From NCBI RefSeq assembly GCF_002217985.1, contig NZ_BCMI01000005.1:62001-126000 (forward strand): 64,000 nt of DNA, written 5' to 3'. The notes under the pieces were generated by a model, which was not told the origin of the DNA, did not search any database, and saw nothing but the letters and a program-made list of their open reading frames with translations. Source of the stretch: Secundilactobacillus pentosiphilus (lineage in GTDB: Bacteria > Bacillota > Bacilli > Lactobacillales > Lactobacillaceae). This document shows, one piece after another, positions 17,384 to 26,190 of the stretch (positions are counted from its first letter, which is position 1; each line of letters begins with the position of its first letter). The position numbers and the translations under genes are program-made.

Positions 17384-18598
17384 ATGGCAACACCAAGTAA
17401 GAGTCTGAAATCCGCAGTAAAGCACTTTTCGAGCACAACTATTTCAAGCAAAATCAAGAAGTGGGACTCTGCTGTTAGTGCTTCTAACAAGCAGATCAGA
17501 ACCACACAGAGCAAAATTGATAAGTATCAAGATCAGCTTGATAAAGCGAACGATGAATTAGGTAAGAAAAATGGCTACAACGATGCGAAAGCGGCCTATA
17601 ACGAAGTAGATAAAAAATTAGCAGCCGCCAAAAAGTCATTAAGCACTGCCAAGGATAAGTCGAAGATCAAGTCTTTAAAGCGTGAAATCAAAACTTTAAC
17701 GGGGCAGAAAAAAGATGCCTACAAGAATCTGCTGAAAAAATCATCTTCTGAAAGCAAAACTCAGAAATCAATGACTGAGGCCCTGAATAAACTGGAAGTA
17801 CTGAAAAAGAACCTAAAGAAAGAAAAGGGCTCTAAAACTAGTAATGCCAGTTATGCCAGTTTATATAAAAAAGAACAGGAAAAGCGCAAAGCAGCTGCCT
17901 ATGCAGCACTGCAAAAGAAAAATGCCGCCTCAATTATGAAAAAAATTGCTGCTCAGGAAGCTAAGGTAAACGCGGGGAATGCTGGTAAAACAAGTATTTA
18001 TTTGACGAATAAATCAAAGAGCACCGTCTTTTTCTTTGGTGAAAAAGAGCCTAGTGAGACTGACTCAAATGATGTAGACTCTCACGCGGTTGATAACGGT
18101 GATCCACGAAGCCGTTATAGCCGGCGGAATTCCAAAGAACTAACGGGGACCTATTTCTTATTTGGCAAGGACTTTGCCGATATTGATAAGAAATTTGATG
18201 CCTTTCAGAAATGGCAACGATACGGTTACGAGGTTACGGTTCGTGGCTTTTCACGATGGGGACATGCTCAAATATCGCAAGTTGTTAAAGGCACCGTTCA
18301 TCAGAACGCAGTTGAAGTATCAATAACGTTTAATTACGCCAAAAAAGGCGAAATTATGTTTAAACGTAAGAAGGCTAAGTCTGGCTCAAGTAAGAGCAAG
18401 AATAATAATAAAGGCTCAAAAACTAAGTCGACTGGTTCTTCAAAAGGAAAACATAAATACGTAACAGTTAGAAGCTCACGTGATACCATGTGGGCTATTT
18501 CAGTAGCCAAAAAAGTGTCACTAAGGACCATTGAAAAGCTGAATTCAAAGTTAAAGCCAACTCAACTGCACATTGGTGACAAAATTTATTACTCATAG
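17384..18598 (+). CDS. LysM-domain baseplate/tail protein with long coiled-coil N-terminus
   Basis: 404 residues. The C-terminal ~47 residues (YVTVRSSRDTMWAISVAKKVSL ... LHIGDKIYY) are a LysM domain. Residues ~205-320 (SIYLTNKSKSTVFFFGEKEP ... WQRYGYEVTVRGFSRWGHAQI) form the structural domain seen in XkdP/gp53-like proteins that connect the tube to the baseplate. Residues ~20-190 are an almost uninterrupted Lys/Ala/Ser coiled coil, making the protein about twice the size of a typical XkdP. It follows the tape measure gene by 29 nt, the usual place. Confidence 0.75.
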   Translation: MATPSKSLKSAVKHFSSTTISSKIKKWDSAVSASNKQIRTTQSKIDKYQDQLDKANDELGKKNGYNDAKAAYNEVDKKLAAAKKSLSTAKDKSKIKSLKREIKTLTGQKKDAYKNLLKKSSSESKTQKSMTEALNKLEVLKKNLKKEKGSKTSNASYASLYKKEQEKRKAAAYAALQKKNAASIMKKIAAQEAKVNAGNAGKTSIYLTNKSKSTVFFFGEKEPSETDSNDVDSHAVDNGDPRSRYSRRNSKELTGTYFLFGKDFADIDKKFDAFQKWQRYGYEVTVRGFSRWGHAQISQVVKGTVHQNAVEVSITFNYAKKGEIMFKRKKAKSGSSKSKNNNKGSKTKSTGSSKGKHKYVTVRSSRDTMWAISVAKKVSLRTIEKLNSKLKPTQLHIGDKIYYS

Positions 18599-18610
18599 GA
18601 GGTATTTGAA

Positions 18611-18958
18611 ATGGCACAATATGACACGATTCCCTGTGATCCTAATCAGTTACCCTATGAGTACACAATTATATTTGACGGTAAAGCATATACGTTAGGT
18701 TTCCAGTACAATGAATTTTCTGACCAGATTACCGTTTCCATTTCTGATGATGACGGCCTAATTGCCCGCGAACCATTAGTGCTTAAACAACCAATATTTC
18801 AGGCGGTACATTATAAAGACCGCTTGCCACTGATTGAATTAATGCCTATTGATGAATCTGGCAATGAAATTGAAGTGAATATCGACAATCTAAACTTAAC
18901 CGTTGAAATTGCTGATACTAGCACCGATTTGACGGATGTAGGTGACGATGATGGCTAA
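18611..18958 (+). CDS. Baseplate plug protein (Pam3 gp18-like)
   Basis: 115 residues with the pattern YEYTIIFDGKAYTLGFQYNE ... DGLIAREPLVLKQP, as in small plug proteins closing the tail tube at the baseplate of simple myoviruses such as Pam3. It lies between the LysM and hub genes and overlaps the hub start. AGGAGG lies 7 nt upstream of the ATG. Confidence 0.65.
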   Translation: MAQYDTIPCDPNQLPYEYTIIFDGKAYTLGFQYNEFSDQITVSISDDDGLIAREPLVLKQPIFQAVHYKDRLPLIELMPIDESGNEIEVNIDNLNLTVEIADTSTDLTDVGDDDG

Positions 18959-19892
18959 CATAACGACCAATAAGGGCACTTTCTGGGGTTATGAAACCGA
19001 TCTGCAAGTCATTAACAGCGATGGCACATATACCTTCACAACTAAGAAGCCACGTGGTTATGGGTTGACCATTGAGTTTGAGATTCCGTTTAATACCGAT
19101 GGCAGTATCCAGCATTTCACTGTGACCCTGTACAACATTTCTGAGAAACATGCTGCAGTATTAAAAAAGGGCAACCATGTTAAGGTCACAGCAGGGCCAA
19201 CTGATCTGTTCAGTAAAATCACCGAAGGTACCATTATCAGTTCTGAAGAAGATCCCGACGATAACTTGGATTATCCTATCAAGCTTAATTGTTTAGGTGG
19301 TGTTGATTATTCGAAAACCAAGAATATTTACTCAACCGCGTTTGGATCAAAATCTTCAAAGCATGCCGTGACTATTAAAAAAGGGGAAGTTATTAAATGG
19401 AATACGTCCAAGCGTTTGAAAGTTAAGCTTACCTTTAAGAAGGGCACAAAGCCTAGTACGATTATGAAGCGGATTATTCGGCAGGCTAAGATGACTGTTA
19501 AAATCAAGCACCTTAAGACAGATAAGCCGATTAAAAAGGCGTATACCCTGAGTGCTAAACCTTTTAACGCGTTACAGTCGCTCGCCAAAAAATGTGGCAG
19601 CAAACTATACTTTACCCGTGATGGATGGGTAATTGATGATTTTGACAAGCCAGATATTTATAAGGACCATATCTACTTGACTTCTAATGAGTTATCCAGC
19701 GAACCAACTCAGGATGAAAGCGATGACGGGAAAGTCACTTATTCATTTACCACAGCGTTAGACCCTCGAATAGACGCTGGCACAATTATCGATCTTAATT
19801 CCCGGACACTTGATGGCTTTGTCCGAGTACTCAGTGGAGAGCATGATAGCGCAGATTGGACGACGCAATGTGAGGTGGAAAAAATTGGCTAA
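18951..19892 (+). CDS. Baseplate hub protein (gp27/XkdQ-like)
   Basis: 313 residues. The first half (TIEFEIPFNTDGSIQHFTVTLYNIS ... GNHVKVTAG) and the C-terminal DLNSRTLDGFVRVLSGEHDSADWTTQCEVEKI match hub proteins that form the trimer at the tube tip. AGGTGA (18940-18945) favours ATG 18951, with an adjacent ATG at 18948. The stop overlaps the start region of the next gene. Confidence 0.75.
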   Translation: MANITTNKGTFWGYETDLQVINSDGTYTFTTKKPRGYGLTIEFEIPFNTDGSIQHFTVTLYNISEKHAAVLKKGNHVKVTAGPTDLFSKITEGTIISSEEDPDDNLDYPIKLNCLGGVDYSKTKNIYSTAFGSKSSKHAVTIKKGEVIKWNTSKRLKVKLTFKKGTKPSTIMKRIIRQAKMTVKIKHLKTDKPIKKAYTLSAKPFNALQSLAKKCGSKLYFTRDGWVIDDFDKPDIYKDHIYLTSNELSSEPTQDESDDGKVTYSFTTALDPRIDAGTIIDLNSRTLDGFVRVLSGEHDSADWTTQCEVEKIG

Positions 19893-20262
19893 GAGAAATG
19901 CACTAACTGATTTGGCGAAAGTTATTGCTGAAGATGTGCCTAAATCATCTGATAATGACACCCACACGAGTTCAGATGCACGGGTACTAAGTATCACTGG
20001 GAATCTAGCTGACTGTCAGCTAACAGGTCGACCAGCTGATGAAGAATCACTGATTTTACGTGATGTCATCATTTCGGATTCGTGCAAGTGGATTGCAGTC
20101 AGTGATACCAAGAATGAGCGCTTGAAGGTTGGCGATTTAGTCCTAATCAACTTTGTAGACCATGACATTACCAACTTAAATTCAAAGGGCTATACATTCG
20201 ATTCGGACCGCCGTCATGACCTATCAGATGGCGTAATTGGGGCGGTGATTAAGCATGGGTGA
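19885..20262 (+). CDS. DUF2577 (XkdR-like) baseplate protein, TTG start
   Basis: 125 residues beginning at TTG 19885, with GAGGTGG about 6 nt upstream; no ATG is available near a ribosome site. The protein has an OB-like barrel pattern (CQLTGRPADEESLILRDVIISDSCKWIAVSDTKNERLKVGDLVLINF), as in the XkdR family next to the hub in PBSX-like tails. It overlaps the hub stop by 8 nt and the next gene by 8 nt. Confidence 0.75.
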   Translation: MAKRNALTDLAKVIAEDVPKSSDNDTHTSSDARVLSITGNLADCQLTGRPADEESLILRDVIISDSCKWIAVSDTKNERLKVGDLVLINFVDHDITNLNSKGYTFDSDRRHDLSDGVIGAVIKHG

Positions 20263-20626
20263 TTTTGCGTACGATGATCAGCATGATGTGTTGCTTGATC
20301 CAAATAGTAAAGATATTGAAGTAACGAATGATGATCTCCAACAGGGGATTGTCATTTTTTTGAACACAAATCAGGGTGAGTTGTCTTGGAATCCAACCTT
20401 CGGTGTTGATATGCTGCAGATCATTATGGATATTCACAATGAGGCAACACTTTCAAGTGAGCTAGAAGAATGGCTGACAGGTTACTTTGATGAGATTGAT
20501 TCAGTGGTTGTGGACTCCGTCACTTTTAATAAGCGAACAGCCACAATCAATTTAAAAATCGTCGTTAACAACGGTGACGACATTCAACTAGGTTTGGAGG
20601 TGGATGATGATGGCATTAATGACTGA
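20255..20626 (+). CDS. Baseplate wedge protein, gp25/DUF2634 (XkdS-like)
   Basis: 123 residues with the gp25-like core (LQQGIVIFLNTNQGELSWNPTFGVDMLQII) and a C-terminal beta part. In contractile tails gp25 joins the sheath to the baseplate wedges. Overlaps with both neighbours show a tightly packed operon. Confidence 0.8.
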   Translation: MGDFAYDDQHDVLLDPNSKDIEVTNDDLQQGIVIFLNTNQGELSWNPTFGVDMLQIIMDIHNEATLSSELEEWLTGYFDEIDSVVVDSVTFNKRTATINLKIVVNNGDDIQLGLEVDDDGIND

Positions 20627-21842
20627 GGATGGGCAGTTTGACCGTCCTGAAATTGGCGATATCCGAGAAGATATCAATGATCTTGCCAAACAAGATATAT
20701 CACCTGACGCTCCAACGGACGATGCCCACCTACTGGGACAATTTCTTGGGATCATATCAGACCGGGATGACCTAACTTTTAAAGCACTAGAAGCTGTCTA
20801 TTACTCTTTATTTGTTTTAAGTTCTCATGGTGACACACTTGACCGAATCGGGATTGAAGAAGGCGTTTTGAGGAAGCCAGCAGCACCAGCATCTGTCGAA
20901 CTACAGGTTGATGGCTACACTGGCGGTTTTATTGCTGCTAATTCCTTATTTTCTACAGATGATGGCGTGCTATTTGAAACCACGGACGATGTTACTTTCG
21001 GTGAAATAACAATGGTTGATGATCCTGATAATCCAGGCACCCAGGTGCAATTACAGAATGAGAATGGTGTTGGCCTGTGCCGTGTGACCGTCAATGCAAT
21101 GGCGGTTGAATCGGGTATTGACGGTAATGTTAAAGCTGGGGCGATTACATATAACGCCGACGCTAACGAAGATATTTATGCAGTTACAAATCCAGGGGCA
21201 GCCACTGGCGGTCAGGAAGCGGAAGTTGATAAAAGCTATGCTGACCGAATCATCAGCGATCGTCACGCCGGCGGTTCAAGTTCTGAAAACGGGATAACGA
21301 CGGCTATTGGCAATTTACCGGATGTGAAGCAGGCTAAATTGGTATCGAATCGTACCATGCAACCTGATAAATACGGCAATCCGGCCAAGTCGGATCATTT
21401 ATATGTGATTGGCGGTGATGACCAGGAAATAGCAGATGAATACTTCCACGTTCTAGGGGTCACTGAATACACCGTAGGTTCAATCGCTAAGACCGTGTAC
21501 AACCTTTCGGGTGACGCACGGACAATTAAATTTGACCATGCAAAAACGGTACCGGTTTTTATCCAAATTGGGCTTACGACCACGGATGATTTTGATAGTG
21601 ACAATGGATTGGCTGATATCCGAAAAAACATTGAACAGTTCTTTTCGGAACTGCAGATGGGTGAAACCGTACTCTTTAGCCAAATCTTTGGGCAAATCTG
21701 GAATGTCCACGGTATCACTGACATTAAGTTGGCCATGGGTACCGACAAGGCTAAGTTGACTCTTGATGATGTCAAAGTTAACGAATTTGAGCTGGCGGTG
21801 ACGGATGATAGCTCAATCGAGGTGACCGTGAATGCTGGATGA
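20607..21842 (+). CDS. Baseplate J-like protein (gp47/XkdT)
   Basis: 411 residues. The central region (AAPASVELQVDGYTGGFIAANSLFSTDDGVLFETTDDV) and SYADRIISDRHAGGSSSENGITTAIGNLPDVKQAKLV are diagnostic of baseplate J proteins, which form the wedge ring. Three ATG codons in a row (20604, 20607, 20610) follow GGAGGTGG; the middle one has a 6-nt spacing and is chosen. It overlaps both neighbours. Confidence 0.88.
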   Translation: MMALMTEDGQFDRPEIGDIREDINDLAKQDISPDAPTDDAHLLGQFLGIISDRDDLTFKALEAVYYSLFVLSSHGDTLDRIGIEEGVLRKPAAPASVELQVDGYTGGFIAANSLFSTDDGVLFETTDDVTFGEITMVDDPDNPGTQVQLQNENGVGLCRVTVNAMAVESGIDGNVKAGAITYNADANEDIYAVTNPGAATGGQEAEVDKSYADRIISDRHAGGSSSENGITTAIGNLPDVKQAKLVSNRTMQPDKYGNPAKSDHLYVIGGDDQEIADEYFHVLGVTEYTVGSIAKTVYNLSGDARTIKFDHAKTVPVFIQIGLTTTDDFDSDNGLADIRKNIEQFFSELQMGETVLFSQIFGQIWNVHGITDIKLAMGTDKAKLTLDDVKVNEFELAVTDDSSIEVTVNAG

Positions 21843-22452
21843 TTTTAATATTGATGAAATTTCTGACCGGATTCGTAGTGGCCTGCCAGCGTATTTCAAT
21901 CAGGAAGATGCTTCAATTAATCAGGCTTTATTAGATATTATCGCTAAACGATTTGAAACATTAGCCGGTGTCATCATGAAAATTATGGACGCCTATGAAT
22001 TGGATAAAGCTGATTCAGGGACGCTTGATATGTATGCGGCTGACTGGGGAGTCCACCGAATTGATAGCGATGACGATTATTTACGAATGCAGATTCGTTT
22101 AGCACGGATGCGACATCGTATTGGTACTACGGAAGACGATTTGATTCGACTAATTTCGTATGCACTGCAGGCGAGCCCAAGTGAATTTCATCTGGTAGTT
22201 GATCGCAACGAGTTGGATGGGGAACCTAAAGCATTAAAGATCGTCAATATCCCGGATAAATACAATGAAGAGCGTAAACGCGATTTACTTGTAGCGTCAC
22301 TCCAAGTGGCAGTTACCCCGGAAGTGCGAATCATCGAAGTACAATTTTCAACTTCTACAACAGCACAACTATATGTCGGTGCGGCTACTCAGATTTGGCG
22401 AAAAACATATCCAACATTAATCACCTCGGAAGGAGTTGAAGCTGATGGCTGA
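21832..22452 (+). CDS. Baseplate gpI/XkdU-like tail protein
   Basis: 206 residues. The helical N-terminus (AYFNQEDASINQALLDIIAKRF ... DAYELDKADSGTLDMYAADWGVHR) and the position between J and the fibre match the P2 gpI/XkdU family, which links wedges to fibres. It overlaps the J gene by 11 nt and the fibre gene by 8 nt. Confidence 0.75.
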   Translation: MLDDFNIDEISDRIRSGLPAYFNQEDASINQALLDIIAKRFETLAGVIMKIMDAYELDKADSGTLDMYAADWGVHRIDSDDDYLRMQIRLARMRHRIGTTEDDLIRLISYALQASPSEFHLVVDRNELDGEPKALKIVNIPDKYNEERKRDLLVASLQVAVTPEVRIIEVQFSTSTTAQLYVGAATQIWRKTYPTLITSEGVEADG

Positions 22453-24076
22453 TGATAAGCCAATTAAATTTACAGTTATAACAGATGCTGGTGCTCAACT
22501 AGTGGACCAGTTGGCGACTAAATCCAATCAGATCACTGCCTTTAGAGCAGTTGGCTCCAGTGCAAATCATTGGGACGATGATTTAGCTAGTATTAGAGCC
22601 ATGACGGAAATTGATTCTATTGAGCAAAATGGAAAATATATGGGCAATTATAACGATGGAGAGGTTACTGAAACTGTACAAATAGACTTTGACCAACAGG
22701 AATTAACTAATGCCTATCAGTTAGCAACTGTAGGCTTATTTGCCACTGATGCCAACCAAAAAGAGATTTTGTATGCTGTAGAGTGTTTACAAACTTCACA
22801 GCCAATGACACCCTCACCAGAACACGATGTCAGCACGCATTTGATTAAAGTGGCAGTTGGTAATACATCACAAGTAACCGCCCAGTTTTCTGATGCAGGT
22901 GTCGTTTCGCAGACTGAATTAGAACAACAGTTTAAAGATTATACAAAGACCGATGATCTGCCAAAATTAATCGCGGACAACATCCCTGCAGATATTTTGA
23001 CTACAGAAAATATGGATCAACAAGTTCCTACGCTTGCTCGCATCGATAAAGCTAATACTTTCACTGAAACGCAGACGTTTAAAAATGGTGCGGTCAACAG
23101 TGCCGGAAAGAAAGCTCTTTTTGACGGAGATGTGGATCTGTCTGGCACACAGCCAAAGGGCGACTATGCCAACTCAGCTGACCTGACAGCACTCAAGAAT
23201 GCTGTCAACAGCACGACAACCGGATTGCCGAGCAAGATGGCAACCGCTGACGCTGACAAAAAGTATGAAACAAGTGCCCACGCCAGTTCAACCTATCAAA
23301 CAAAAGCTGACGCTAACTATCATGGATTAGCTGATGGTACGGATTTGTTCACGATTTTGGATAAAAGTGATGTAAGTTCAATTACTTATGTTGTTATGAC
23401 CAACGCTTCGGCGGCTACCATGAAAAATTGTCCCACCAACCAAGCCTTTATCCTGAGATGTGATTCAACTGATTACAACGGGGGAATATGGTCGAACACA
23501 GTTTTAACCCTAACTAACTTAATGGGTCAAACTTGGGTGGCTACTAATGCTACTGGCCCTGATGGAAATTTAAATGCTAATCCCGGTTGGCATCAGATAG
23601 CTACCGTGGATAACATAAATGCTACAGTTGCAACGCGAATGCCGATTAATTCTGGTAATGTTGATTCTAAAAGCTTGGATAACATGAAAACTGATGGCAT
23701 TTTTGCCCTCAATAACTTTGACCCTACCAATGTAGCGGGATTTCCGAATAATTTACTAGGAAATGGGGCGACTTGGGGAAAACTGATTGTCTTGTCCGCT
23801 GGTTCCAGCATGATTCGCCAAATTTTATACGGTTTAAGTGGGCGATTTGTTTACCGGTCATTTACTGGTAACCCAGGATTGTGGGGCCCTTGGATTCAAA
23901 TGGCAACTGGTGATGATGTTCTACAAGCGAAGCAAGATGGTATCAATCAATCCCATACAGATATGCTCACCGAACTAACTAACCGGGGAAACCGGCGCTA
24001 TTGGACTGGCACCCAAGCCCAATATGACGCGATGGGGTCTAAAGATGGCAACACAGAATACGACATTACAGGTTAG
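22445..24076 (+). CDS. Tail fibre/receptor-binding protein with pyocin-knob-like repeats
   Basis: 543 residues. Residues 1-150 form the conserved N-terminal tail attachment domain (FTVITDAGAQLVDQLATKS). A helical stalk follows to ~300. Two knob-like domains can be seen: ~300-390 (DLFTILDKSDVSSITYVV ... GWHQIATV) and ~398-490 (SKSLDNMKTDGIFAL ... IRQILYGLSGRFVYRSF ... GPWIQMA); the second clearly has the pyocin-knob pattern. The C-terminus (RRYWTGTQAQYDAM ... EYDITG) is a short module often found at fibre ends. It likely contacts the host surface and decides host range. ATG 22445 has GGAAGGAG upstream. Confidence 0.75.
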   Translation: MADDKPIKFTVITDAGAQLVDQLATKSNQITAFRAVGSSANHWDDDLASIRAMTEIDSIEQNGKYMGNYNDGEVTETVQIDFDQQELTNAYQLATVGLFATDANQKEILYAVECLQTSQPMTPSPEHDVSTHLIKVAVGNTSQVTAQFSDAGVVSQTELEQQFKDYTKTDDLPKLIADNIPADILTTENMDQQVPTLARIDKANTFTETQTFKNGAVNSAGKKALFDGDVDLSGTQPKGDYANSADLTALKNAVNSTTTGLPSKMATADADKKYETSAHASSTYQTKADANYHGLADGTDLFTILDKSDVSSITYVVMTNASAATMKNCPTNQAFILRCDSTDYNGGIWSNTVLTLTNLMGQTWVATNATGPDGNLNANPGWHQIATVDNINATVATRMPINSGNVDSKSLDNMKTDGIFALNNFDPTNVAGFPNNLLGNGATWGKLIVLSAGSSMIRQILYGLSGRFVYRSFTGNPGLWGPWIQMATGDDVLQAKQDGINQSHTDMLTELTNRGNRRYWTGTQAQYDAMGSKDGNTEYDITG

Positions 24077-24088
24077 GGGGCCGTTGTT

Positions 24089-24397
24089 ATGACAATGCTA
24101 ATCAATGGCAAAGAGCCGGATAAAATTTTTATCGGCGACAAGCAAGTTCTCCGCAAATACTTGGGTGACAAAATGTTTTATGAATATAATCCGCCATCGA
24201 CTGGGCCAACTGGCTACAATTTGACAAGAGAGTACCAGTTTATAAGTGGTGATGGCAAAGGATTCAATTATCAGGTTCGAGAAATTAGTCCTAATCTCGG
24301 TAGCTGGGAAGGGCCATTTTATTCCAATAATGATGAATTTCCATACCTTTCACCCAGCAACCCTGACATAACGAATACTGAGTGGATGTCAAATTAG
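24089..24397 (+). CDS. Small tail protein following the fibre
   Basis: 102 residues. The N-terminus (MLINGKEPDKIFIGDKQVLRKY) is typical of small proteins near lactobacillus phage fibres. The remainder is aromatic and beta-rich. It begins 12 nt after the fibre stop, and its own stop codon lies within a terminator hairpin. Likely a fibre accessory or tip protein; the function is not known. Confidence 0.6.
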   Translation: MTMLINGKEPDKIFIGDKQVLRKYLGDKMFYEYNPPSTGPTGYNLTREYQFISGDGKGFNYQVREISPNLGSWEGPFYSNNDEFPYLSPSNPDITNTEWMSN

Positions 24398-24418
24398 CCT
24401 CTTGAGGCTTTTTATTTT
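24394..24418 (+). terminator. Terminator-like hairpin overlapping the stop codon of the small tail gene
   Basis: AGCCTC (24396-24401) pairs with GAGGCT (24404-24409), followed by TTTTATTTT. The stem contains the stop codon. It divides the baseplate/fibre genes from the XkdX/lysis group. Confidence 0.65.
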
Positions 24419-24446
24419 GCACATTTTTAAAGGAGGAACAACTCAA

Positions 24447-24887
24447 ATGAGCCAATTTTACGTACAGCGAGACGCCAATAAATTCGGCGCTAAGTTAGCA
24501 ACTAAGTTGACGGATACTGACGATCCAAACCAATGGATTCAAGTCACGATTGCAACTGCTAACGACAATGATTTCAAACAGAATTTCATGCATTATCAAA
24601 TCAATGACGATAGCACAGTGATTCGCGGTGGTGCATACGCTATTACCATCGAAGATGTCAACCAACAGCTTTCTGACTCATTGGACACAATCGATAAATT
24701 AAACAAGTCACTAAGTGCAGCTAATGCAACCATTACAAAGTTTCAAAACCAGTACAAGCAGGATAGCGATATGACCAATGAAGCCATTCTGGAGTTGTCT
24801 GATCAAGTTTTATCAACAGTTCCTGCTGACGGTTCAACCAGTGAAGCCAATAATCCTACGGCGCCTGCAACAGGAGGTGGTAAATAA
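24447..24887 (+). CDS. Phage protein of unknown function, coiled coil
   Basis: 146 residues, starting at ATG 24447 with AAGGAGG 10 nt upstream. The first ~80 residues are beta-rich (FYVQRDANKFGAKLATKLTD). Residues ~80-120 are a helix that may form a coiled coil (VNQQLSDSLDTIDKLNKSLSA), followed by a Thr/Pro/Gly tail. It is the first gene after the fibre terminator; its stop overlaps the start of the first XkdX-like gene. Confidence 0.55.
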   Translation: MSQFYVQRDANKFGAKLATKLTDTDDPNQWIQVTIATANDNDFKQNFMHYQINDDSTVIRGGAYAITIEDVNQQLSDSLDTIDKLNKSLSAANATITKFQNQYKQDSDMTNEAILELSDQVLSTVPADGSTSEANNPTAPATGGGK

Positions 24888-25000
24888 TGAATGCATTAGC
24901 AACTTTATACGCTAACTCAGTCAAAGATGGTAACCGCAAGATTGATGATATTCCAGCTGTTATTCGTCCTGAAGTTCAAACAATCCTAGATCAAAAATAA
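24887..25000 (+). CDS. XkdX-like small phage protein 1
   Basis: 37 residues, read directly from the sequence: begins MNALATLYANSVKDG, ends VIRPEVQTILDQK. The pattern ATLYANSVKDGNRKIDDIPAVIR is shared with the next gene and with 25880-26179, so this is one of three paralogues. XkdX-type proteins lie between fibre and lysis genes in many Firmicutes phages; their role is unclear. AGGAGG lies 11 nt upstream. Confidence 0.7.
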   Translation: MNALATLYANSVKDGNRKIDDIPAVIRPEVQTILDQK

Positions 25001-25017
25001 GAAAGAGGTAAATTATT

Positions 25018-25191
25018 ATGACATTAAATAAAAAGTTTTCTGCTTTAACCATGCTGTATGCTGCTAACGTACTTGACGGTGGTCGGACACTTGACGAAGT
25101 CCCTGAAGTTTTACGTGATGATGTTGCCGGTATCCTAAAAAACGACGACAGCGCCGAATTTGCAGAGCCATCTTCTACGCCGGCTGCTTAA
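25018..25191 (+). CDS. XkdX-like small phage protein 2
   Basis: 57 residues, read directly from the sequence. ALTMLYAANVLDGGRTLDEVPEVLRDDVAGIL is the same pattern as in the gene before it, with an added acidic/Pro tail. AAAGAGG precedes the ATG. Confidence 0.7.
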   Translation: MTLNKKFSALTMLYAANVLDGGRTLDEVPEVLRDDVAGILKNDDSAEFAEPSSTPAA

Positions 25192-25240
25192 TCGGTGCCT
25201 TTCTGCTTGGACTATTAATTTAGAAAGGACGGTGAGCAGA

Positions 25241-25621
25241 GTGCGTAGATTTGTAGCTTGTATGAGAACTAATCCATTTCACACAGTAATCGGACTGGCT
25301 GAGCTAGGACTTGGTATCCATCTCATTTCGCATGATCAATACTTCCTGTGGCCGCCAGTCATTGATGGAGTCGCCAATGACGACATCGTTGGCGGCTTTT
25401 TTGTACTCATTGGTATCCTCATGCTGTTCTGGGTGTTTGACTTACATCAATCAGTACGACTAGATCATGCTGTATTGATTGCGTCATCTTTCATCATGTG
25501 TGTGCTGACCTTATACCAATTCATGCACTGGGTCGTACTCGGTATCGAAATGCCGTGGATCAGCAACGCTGCGCTGACTGCGGTCATTATGATCTTGGCC
25601 AGCCGGAGTGACAGTGAGTGA
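25241..25621 (+). CDS. Phage membrane protein, about four membrane segments
   Basis: 126 residues starting at GTG 25241, with GGTGAG just upstream. Hydrophobic stretches at ~12-28, ~48-68, ~76-94 and ~105-120 indicate about four membrane helices. It overlaps the next gene (GTGA), so the two membrane proteins are made together. The location before holin and endolysin suggests a lysis or DNA-entry accessory. No named family is recognised. Confidence 0.65.
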   Translation: MRRFVACMRTNPFHTVIGLAELGLGIHLISHDQYFLWPPVIDGVANDDIVGGFFVLIGILMLFWVFDLHQSVRLDHAVLIASSFIMCVLTLYQFMHWVVLGIEMPWISNAALTAVIMILASRSDSE

Positions 25622-25878
25622 TGGGTCCCGCATGGGGGCATATCATCTTACAGCTCAATCCATTGATTGCTATCATCCCAGCGACGCTCGCAGCCTACCT
25701 CACTTATCGGCTTGGGAAACACAAGTCAGACCGTGAGGAGCGCTTCGCCGAGATGAATTATTGGAAGAACGTTGCTGAAGAAGAACGCAAGCGGCGTATG
25801 GAAACGGAAGATGAACTGGACACAGTACGCCAAGCTTTGCGTGATGAGAGAGCAAAAAAACATAAGGAGAATAACTAA
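25618..25878 (+). CDS. Phage membrane-anchored coiled-coil protein
   Basis: 86 residues with one membrane segment at ~12-28 (LNPLIAIIPATLAAYLTYRL), followed by a highly charged helix (REERFAEMNYWKNVAEEERKRRMETEDELD). The start is GTG 25618 in the GTGA overlap or ATG 25621. The layout resembles spanin-like or holin-accessory proteins, but Gram-positive phages rarely need spanins, so no function is assigned. Confidence 0.6.
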   Translation: MMGPAWGHIILQLNPLIAIIPATLAAYLTYRLGKHKSDREERFAEMNYWKNVAEEERKRRMETEDELDTVRQALRDERAKKHKENN

Positions 25879-25879
25879 T

Positions 25880-26179
25880 ATGGCTAAATTAAACAACGCA
25901 ACACAAGTATTGTTCGCTTCACTGATTTTAAATGGCAAGGCATCAATTGATGATGTGCCAGACAAGCTTAAAGAAGGTGTGCAGGCTGAACTCGATTTCT
26001 TCAACGACATTGACGTTGCTGGTGAAGCTTCAACACCAGCTGCAGCTAAGCTTGCAACTACAAGCAACACTACACCAGCTGTCGCTGCACCGTCTGCTGA
26101 TAAGCCGAAGGTAACTCCGACACCAACCACTGACCAAGTTGTGTCTGACATTAACAATGCTGTTAAAAACGCTAAATAG
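25880..26179 (+). CDS. XkdX-like small phage protein 3 with Ala/Thr/Pro tail
   Basis: 99 residues. The N-terminal ~40 residues (ASLILNGKASIDDVPDKLKEGVQAEL) repeat the pattern of the two XkdX-like genes upstream; the rest is a low-complexity Ala/Thr/Pro tail and a short helix. It begins 1 nt after the membrane protein's stop and 11 nt before the holin gene. Confidence 0.65.
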   Translation: MAKLNNATQVLFASLILNGKASIDDVPDKLKEGVQAELDFFNDIDVAGEASTPAAAKLATTSNTTPAVAAPSADKPKVTPTPTTDQVVSDINNAVKNAK

Positions 26180-26190
26180 GGGGTGTCAGT

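Noticed and set aside
22445..24076. Diversity-generating retroelement target in the fibre gene
   Set aside because: No reverse transcriptase, no template/variable repeat pair and no biased A substitutions are seen in the window.
25618..25878. Spanin call for the membrane coiled-coil protein
   Set aside because: The topology is similar, but Gram-positive hosts have no outer membrane for spanins to disrupt.
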